From contig JBMNEQ010000001.1 of NCBI GenBank assembly GCA_050948865.1, positions 248,001 to 312,000 of the forward strand: a DNA stretch of 64,000 bases, written 5' to 3'. The notes beneath the pieces are model-generated. The model had not been told where the DNA came from. It did not search any database and saw nothing but the letters and a program-made list of their open reading frames with translations. Positions within the stretch are counted from its first letter, which is position 1, and every line of letters begins with the position of its first letter. Positions 59,663 to 64,000 of this stretch are shown here, in pieces. Source of the stretch: SKGN01 sp050948865. Its GTDB lineage: Bacteria > Bacillota_I > Bacilli_A > RF39 > UBA660. Both the position numbers and the translations under genes were made by a program.

Positions 59663-60754
59663 ATGAGAAAAAGATTATTACAAATTTTATTAATTTTGAT
59701 TGTTTTTTTTATGGGTGCTGCTTCTAATTTTCTTTTGTTTGAATATTATGTTCGTCCAGTCCAAGTTAAAGAAACGTTAAAAACAGAAATAAAAGCAGAA
59801 GAAACTGTTATTGAAGAAGCGATTGGGAAGGTTTATGATTCTGTTGTGGTTGTAGAATCTCTTAAAAATGGTAATAAGGTATCTTCTGGAACAGGTTTTG
59901 TTTATAAAGTTGATAATAAGAATGGTTATATAATGACAAATAATCATGTTGTTAGTGATGTTTCTGAAGTTATGATTACTTTTTCTTCAGAAGAAAGGGT
60001 TGCTGCGAAAGTTTTAGGGAAAGATATTTATGCTGATATTGCGGTTTTAAGTGTTCCTAAAGAGAAAGTTATTGAAGTGGCGGAAATAGGTAATCCTTTA
60101 GATTTAAAACTAGGTAATACTGTTTTTGCCATAGGAGCTCCTATAAGTGTCGATTATAGTGGAACGGTTACTAGGGGAGTAGTTTCTGGGAAAGATCGAT
60201 TAGTTCCTATAAGTTTAAGTGGTGGTAGTGGTAGTGATTGGTTAATGAGAGTTATTCAAACTGATGCTGCTATTAATCCTGGTAATAGTGGTGGTCCTTT
60301 GGTTAATATTTTAGGTAAAGTTATAGGAATAAATTCTTTAAAATTAGTTAGTAATCAAGTAGAGGGGATTGGTTTTGCGATTCCAATTGATGATGCTATG
60401 GAATATGTAGGACAATTAGAAAAAGGATTAGAAATTATGAGACCAGCTTTAGGGGTTCATTTAATCGATGTTAATGAAACATTAGTTTTGTTTTATAATA
60501 ATATTATTGTTGATGAAGATATTGAAGAAGGAACCGTTATTCAAGAAGTAGTTAATGGTTCTCCAGCTGAAAAGGCTGGACTTAAAAAGGGGGATGTAAT
60601 TTTAAAAATAGCTGATAAAAAGATTAAGAATAAAGCAGAATTAAGATATGAATTATATAAGCATAAAGTGGGTAGTAAAATTAAAATAACTTATTATCGT
60701 AGTAAAAAGATTTATACGACTGAAGTATTATTAAAAGAAATAGCTGATTTATAA
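59663..60754 (+). CDS. htrA: HtrA/DegP-type S1C serine protease with PDZ domain
   Basis: HtrA proteases degrade or refold damaged exported proteins. The 363-residue protein has an N-terminal membrane anchor (about residues 5-27), then a trypsin-like domain with the triad His (TNNHVVSDV near 95), Asp (YADIAVLSVP near 124) and Ser (NPGNSGGPLV near 213). One PDZ domain (VVNGSPAEKAGLKKGDVILK near 295-314) follows. It starts 9 bp after the Abi gene. Confidence 0.95.
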   Translation: MRKRLLQILLILIVFFMGAASNFLLFEYYVRPVQVKETLKTEIKAEETVIEEAIGKVYDSVVVVESLKNGNKVSSGTGFVYKVDNKNGYIMTNNHVVSDVSEVMITFSSEERVAAKVLGKDIYADIAVLSVPKEKVIEVAEIGNPLDLKLGNTVFAIGAPISVDYSGTVTRGVVSGKDRLVPISLSGGSGSDWLMRVIQTDAAINPGNSGGPLVNILGKVIGINSLKLVSNQVEGIGFAIPIDDAMEYVGQLEKGLEIMRPALGVHLIDVNETLVLFYNNIIVDEDIEEGTVIQEVVNGSPAEKAGLKKGDVILKIADKKIKNKAELRYELYKHKVGSKIKITYYRSKKIYTTEVLLKEIADL

Positions 60755-60774
60755 AAATTGTCTGGGGGAGAAGG

Positions 60775-62106
60775 ATGAATATTAAGGAAAAAGCTCAATT
60801 ATTTGCAATTAAGGCTCATAAAGGGCAAGTAAGAAAAAGTGAAATCGATAAGCCAATGCTTATTCATGTGATGAGTGTTGGTAACTTATTAGAAAAGTAT
60901 GGTTGTGATGATAACGTTATTGCTGCTGGTTATTTACATGATATTATTGAAGATACAGATTATACTATTGAAGAGATTAAAAGGGAGTTTGGAACAGATA
61001 TTGCTAATTTGGTTTTAGGGGCTTCTGAGCTAAATAAATCATTATCATGGGAAATAAGGAAACAAAAGGCTGTAGAAAAAACTAAACTTCTTTCGTTTCG
61101 AAATAAATTAATTATTGCCGCTGATAAGGTAAATAATTTGGAAGATTTGATGATTAAATTTAAAAAAGAAGGTGTTGAGGATTTTTCTTTATTTAATTCA
61201 GGGAAAGAGCACCAAAAATGGTATTATGAAAACATTTATAAGAGTCTTGTATTTCAAGAAAGTAAGGATGAACCTTTATTTATTAGGTTAAAAGAAGTTA
61301 TAGAGATAGTTTTTAAGAATAAAGAAAATGAATTTTTAAAAGAAAAGGTTTTTAATGATAATCTAGATTATTATGAAAAACTAAAATGTTTACATGCTCA
61401 AAAAATGGAACTTCAACGATTAAAAGTTTTATCAAAATTAAATAAACCATTTGTAATTGAATTTTCAGGAACACCTCGAACGGGAAAAACAACTATTCTA
61501 AATAATTTGCAAGATTTTTTTAGAAAAGGAGAATTTAAAGTTAAACTTTTAGAAGAATTAACAACTTCTACTTATTATAAGAAAGTCCTTTTGCCTCAAT
61601 TAAAAGGTTTATCTTCACCGAATATTAATATGGCTATTATTAATGAAATAACTAAACAATTAGAAGAAGAAGTATTAAAAGATAATGACATAATTTTAGT
61701 TGATCGCTCGTTGAATGATAGGATTATTTGGAACTTTAGAGAATATAAACGGGGAAGAATGATAAAAAAACAGTATGAGGGAATGTTTAATAAGTATTCT
61801 TCTTTATCAAAGGGTTTAATTGATATGTTGGTTTTAACTTATGCTGATCCTTTAATTTCTTTAAAAAGAGATTATTTTAATAGTTTGGCTTTAGAAAAAA
61901 GAAGGTTTCTTAATTTAGAAAATATTGAAGAATATAATAATGCTTTGAAATCTTTAGAACCAGTTTTTAAAGATAATGTTAAAAAAGTAATTAAAGTTGA
62001 TACATCTAATATTGATATAAATGAATCTTCTTTTATGATAGTTAAAGAAATAATGCCTGTTATGAGAAAGGAGTATATTAAAACTTTTAAATCTCGTTAT
62101 AAATAA
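60775..62106 (+). CDS. HD-domain/P-loop kinase-like fusion protein
   Basis: This is a 443-residue cytoplasmic protein with two parts. Residues 1-150 form an HD phosphohydrolase domain of the RelA/SpoT type (AIKAHKGQVRKS, PMLIHVMSVGNLL, AAGYLHDIIEDT, and a later AADKVNNLEDL), with the metal ligands H...HD...D visible. Residues about 222-440 form a thymidylate-kinase-like P-loop domain (GTPRTGKTTILNNLQDFF near residue 231, and ILVDRSLNDRIIWNFREY with the Walker B-like Asp). No synthetase domain is present. It could hydrolyse nucleotides such as (p)ppGpp and phosphorylate a nucleoside-type substrate, but both activities are inferred. Confidence 0.8.
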   Translation: MNIKEKAQLFAIKAHKGQVRKSEIDKPMLIHVMSVGNLLEKYGCDDNVIAAGYLHDIIEDTDYTIEEIKREFGTDIANLVLGASELNKSLSWEIRKQKAVEKTKLLSFRNKLIIAADKVNNLEDLMIKFKKEGVEDFSLFNSGKEHQKWYYENIYKSLVFQESKDEPLFIRLKEVIEIVFKNKENEFLKEKVFNDNLDYYEKLKCLHAQKMELQRLKVLSKLNKPFVIEFSGTPRTGKTTILNNLQDFFRKGEFKVKLLEELTTSTYYKKVLLPQLKGLSSPNINMAIINEITKQLEEEVLKDNDIILVDRSLNDRIIWNFREYKRGRMIKKQYEGMFNKYSSLSKGLIDMLVLTYADPLISLKRDYFNSLALEKRRFLNLENIEEYNNALKSLEPVFKDNVKKVIKVDTSNIDINESSFMIVKEIMPVMRKEYIKTFKSRYK

Positions 62107-62127
62107 GAATTTTATTGAATTTAAATG

Positions 62128-62155
62128 ATAGATAGAAGGGTTTCTATCTATTTTT
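62128..62155 (+). terminator. Terminator after the HD/P-loop gene
   Basis: ATAGATAGAA pairs perfectly with TTCTATCTAT (10 bp, 4-nt loop), followed by a T-run. Confidence 0.85.
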
Positions 62156-62201
62156 ATGTCAAAAATCTAGGTATTGAATACTATATTATGGGAGGGATGC
62201 T

Positions 62202-64000
62202 ATGATAGTAATTGATCCAGGACATGGTGGAGAGGATCCAGGAGCTATCTCTGGGGATATTGTAGAAAAGGATTATAATCTTAAAATTTCTAAGTATCAA
62301 TATGATCGTTTTCGGGAAATGGGAATTCCTGTTATGATGACTAGATCTACTGATGAAACTTTAACACCAAAAGAACGTGTTAATAAGGTGTTAGAAGCCT
62401 TTGGTAATAAATCAGATGTAATAGTTTTATCAAATCATTTAAATGCCGGTGGAGGAGAAGGAGCGGAGGTTGTTTATGCTTTAAGGAATGATGATCGTTT
62501 AGCGAATTTAATTTTAACAGAACTTAGTAAAGAAGGACAAATAGCTAGAAGAGCTTATCAAAGGAGATTACCAGAGGATACGGCTAAAGATTACTATTTT
62601 ATTCTTAGGAATACAGGGTTAACTACTCCAGTTTTAATAGAGTATGCTTTTGTTGATGGTCCTTTAGCTGAAAAGAATCAAATAAGGGATAATTGGGAAA
62701 ACCTAGCAGAGGCAGTAGTTAGAGCAGTAAGTATTTATTTAAACATTCCATATGAGGGAATTATTCAAGAAGATGAATATATAGTTCAAAAGGGAGATAA
62801 TTTATGGAGTATAGCAAAGAGATTTAATGTTTCAGTAACTGCCATTAAAGAAGCGAATAATCTTACAACCGATTTATTAAGTATTGGCCAAAGATTAATT
62901 ATTCCAGGTTTAGTTCCCCCATCATTAGAAGAAGTAACTTATATAGTTCAAAAAGGAGATACTTTATATTCTATTGCTAGAAGATATGAAACGACAACTT
63001 CAGCTATTATGAATTTAAATAATTTAACAAGTTCTTTATTAAGTGTTGGTCAAAGATTAAAAATACCCTCAACACCACCTTTAACTAAACCAGTTGAACC
63101 AACACCACCACCGCCAGGAGTTTATACTGTAAAAAAAGGAGATACTTTATTTTCAATTGCTAAGAAATTTAATACAACAGTTCAAAACTTAAAAGATATA
63201 AATGATTTAACTACTGATGTTTTAAGTATTAATCAAGTTTTAGTATTACCAGAATCGGCAGTAACACCAATTATAGAACCAGAGGTTATTACTTATACTG
63301 TAAAAAAGGGAGATAATCTATATGATATTTCTAGAAAATATGGAACAACAGTAACAGCTATTATGAATTTAAATAATTTAACGAGCACTTTACTAAGTAT
63401 TGGTCAGGTATTAAAAATACCAACAGCAACAATGCCATCACCAACTCTTACTTATACTGTAAAAAAGGGAGATAATCTATATGATATTTCTAGGAAACAT
63501 GGAACAACGGTAACAGCTATCATGAATTTAAATAATTTAACGAGCACTTTATTAAGTATTGGCCAGGTATTAAAAATACCAGTAACCTCCAGTTCTAGAA
63601 GTAATGTTGTTCCTTTATCATTAATGGATGAATATGTAGTAGAAAAAGGGGATACTTTATATGAACTTGCTAAACGTTATCAAACAACAGTAACTGAATT
63701 AAAAACTATTAATAATTTAAAAACGGATTTATTAATGGTTGGTCAAATATTAACTGTTCCTCCTTTAATAGAAACGGAAGAAAAAAATAATAGTGATAGA
63801 CCCCTAATTATTAATTATATTGTAGAAAGAGATGACGATCTATCATCTATAGCAGAACAATTTAAAGTTTCTCCTCAAATAATTATTAATGTTAATAATT
63901 TAAAAACAAGTGTTTTAAAAATAGGTCAAACTTTATTAATCCCAATAATAACTAAAAAAGAAGAACTAGAAATAGAGCCTACCGTTTTTTTATATAAAGT
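62202..64000 (+). CDS. N-acetylmuramoyl-L-alanine amidase with at least seven LysM repeats (runs off the window)
   Basis: The frame opens at ATG 62202, 8 bp after GGGAGGG, and is still open at base 64000 after about 599 codons. Residues 1-180 are an Amidase_3 domain that cuts the peptide from MurNAc: MIVIDPGHGGEDPGA holds a zinc His and a metal-region Glu, SNHLNAGGGEGAE holds the second His, and PVLIEYAFVD the catalytic Glu. Then come seven LysM peptidoglycan-binding repeats (YIVQKGDNLWSIAKRFN pattern), joined by short Thr/Pro linkers. No signal peptide precedes the catalytic domain, unusual for a wall enzyme and reminiscent of the spore mother-cell hydrolase CwlC. It may be a lysis or spore-release enzyme. 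Confidence 0.93.
   Translation, partial: MIVIDPGHGGEDPGAISGDIVEKDYNLKISKYQYDRFREMGIPVMMTRSTDETLTPKERVNKVLEAFGNKSDVIVLSNHLNAGGGEGAEVVYALRNDDRLANLILTELSKEGQIARRAYQRRLPEDTAKDYYFILRNTGLTTPVLIEYAFVDGPLAEKNQIRDNWENLAEAVVRAVSIYLNIPYEGIIQEDEYIVQKGDNLWSIAKRFNVSVTAIKEANNLTTDLLSIGQRLIIPGLVPPSLEEVTYIVQKGDTLYSIARRYETTTSAIMNLNNLTSSLLSVGQRLKIPSTPPLTKPVEPTPPPPGVYTVKKGDTLFSIAKKFNTTVQNLKDINDLTTDVLSINQVLVLPESAVTPIIEPEVITYTVKKGDNLYDISRKYGTTVTAIMNLNNLTSTLLSIGQVLKIPTATMPSPTLTYTVKKGDNLYDISRKHGTTVTAIMNLNNLTSTLLSIGQVLKIPVTSSSRSNVVPLSLMDEYVVEKGDTLYELAKRYQTTVTELKTINNLKTDLLMVGQILTVPPLIETEEKNNSDRPLIINYIVERDDDLSSIAEQFKVSPQIIINVNNLKTSVLKIGQTLLIPIITKKEELEIEPTVFLYK
63291..63422 (+). repeat. LysM DNA repeat, copy A
   Basis: This 132-bp unit is about 95% identical (6 differences by eye) to 63450-63581. 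It encodes YTVKKGDNLYDISRKYGTTV and onward. Confidence 0.9.
63450..63581 (+). repeat. LysM DNA repeat, copy B
   Basis: Second copy of the 132-bp LysM unit at a 159-bp offset. Five of the six differences are synonymous and one changes Tyr to His, which points to a recent duplication kept under purifying selection. Confidence 0.9.

Noticed and set aside
1..64000. tRNA, rRNA and CRISPR arrays
   Set aside because: I looked for T-loop sequences, rRNA cores and regularly spaced repeats and saw none, though a tRNA scan was not possible.

Overview
The window is a 64-kb piece of a very AT-rich, low-GC Gram-positive chromosome. Gene content points to a member of the class Bacilli, probably an uncultured gut lineage near the Erysipelotrichales/RF39-type 'Tenericutes'. 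Support for this includes the str-operon end (fusA-tuf), secA/prfB/ftsEX, whiA-yvcK, parAB-mscS-DUF951-ychF and the rpsF-ssb-rpsR operon. SpoIID and GerQ homologues suggest sporulation ancestry, and murD, a FemAB-type protein and a LysM amidase indicate a cell wall. UGA is a stop codon here: prfB is present and carries the classic in-frame UGA frameshift, so this is not a code-4 mollicute. Lineage placement is inference; no rRNA is present.

Layout: 1-1776 holds fusA (partial) and tuf. 1904-7850 holds a small thioredoxin-like protein, three proteins of unknown role, an AGCS symporter and ung. 7958-14072 holds secA, prfB, a YitT-type protein and ftsEX. 14084-16407 is a pair of pilin-like surface proteins; the second ends in a C-type-lectin-like domain that looks like a diversity-generating-retroelement (DGR) variable region. 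16614-24725 is uvrB-uvrA-tilS-ftsH. 24809-27754 is a three-gene split 2-hydroxyacyl-CoA-dehydratase-activase-like set. 27741-32430 holds spoIID, a TetR regulator with a candidate operator, lemA, an IS1202-like insertion and gerQ. 32549-37032 holds pduL, dusB, lysS and a YfcC-like transporter. 37097-39215 is an IS1634-type element flanked by 737-bp identical direct repeats. 39980-53448 is mostly housekeeping (femAB, murD, eno, lgt, trxB, yvcK, whiA, parAB, mscS, DUF951, abgT, ychF). 53538-57185 is a complete DGR. 57600-58629 is rpsF-ssb-rpsR behind an S6:S18-type leader. The right end holds an Abi-family protein, an HtrA-type protease, an HD/P-loop fusion and a truncated LysM amidase.

The central find is the DGR at 53538-57185: a pilin-leader target gene with a variable repeat (VR, 54425-54614), a MutS-domain-I-like protein, Avd, a template repeat (TR, 55771-55961) and a DGR-type reverse transcriptase. 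By hand alignment the TR and VR differ at 14 substituted positions, every one an A in the TR, plus one missing A. The missing A frameshifts the present allele just before its designed stop. A second pilin-leader protein (14863-16407) ends in an unrelated C-lectin-type variable region whose TR is not in the window. Both variable genes share a GC-rich hairpin and a GCGA(G)AGCCTTT motif at nearly the same distance after the stop. Two IS families with contrasting target duplications, and IS debris beside the DGR, complete the accessory content.
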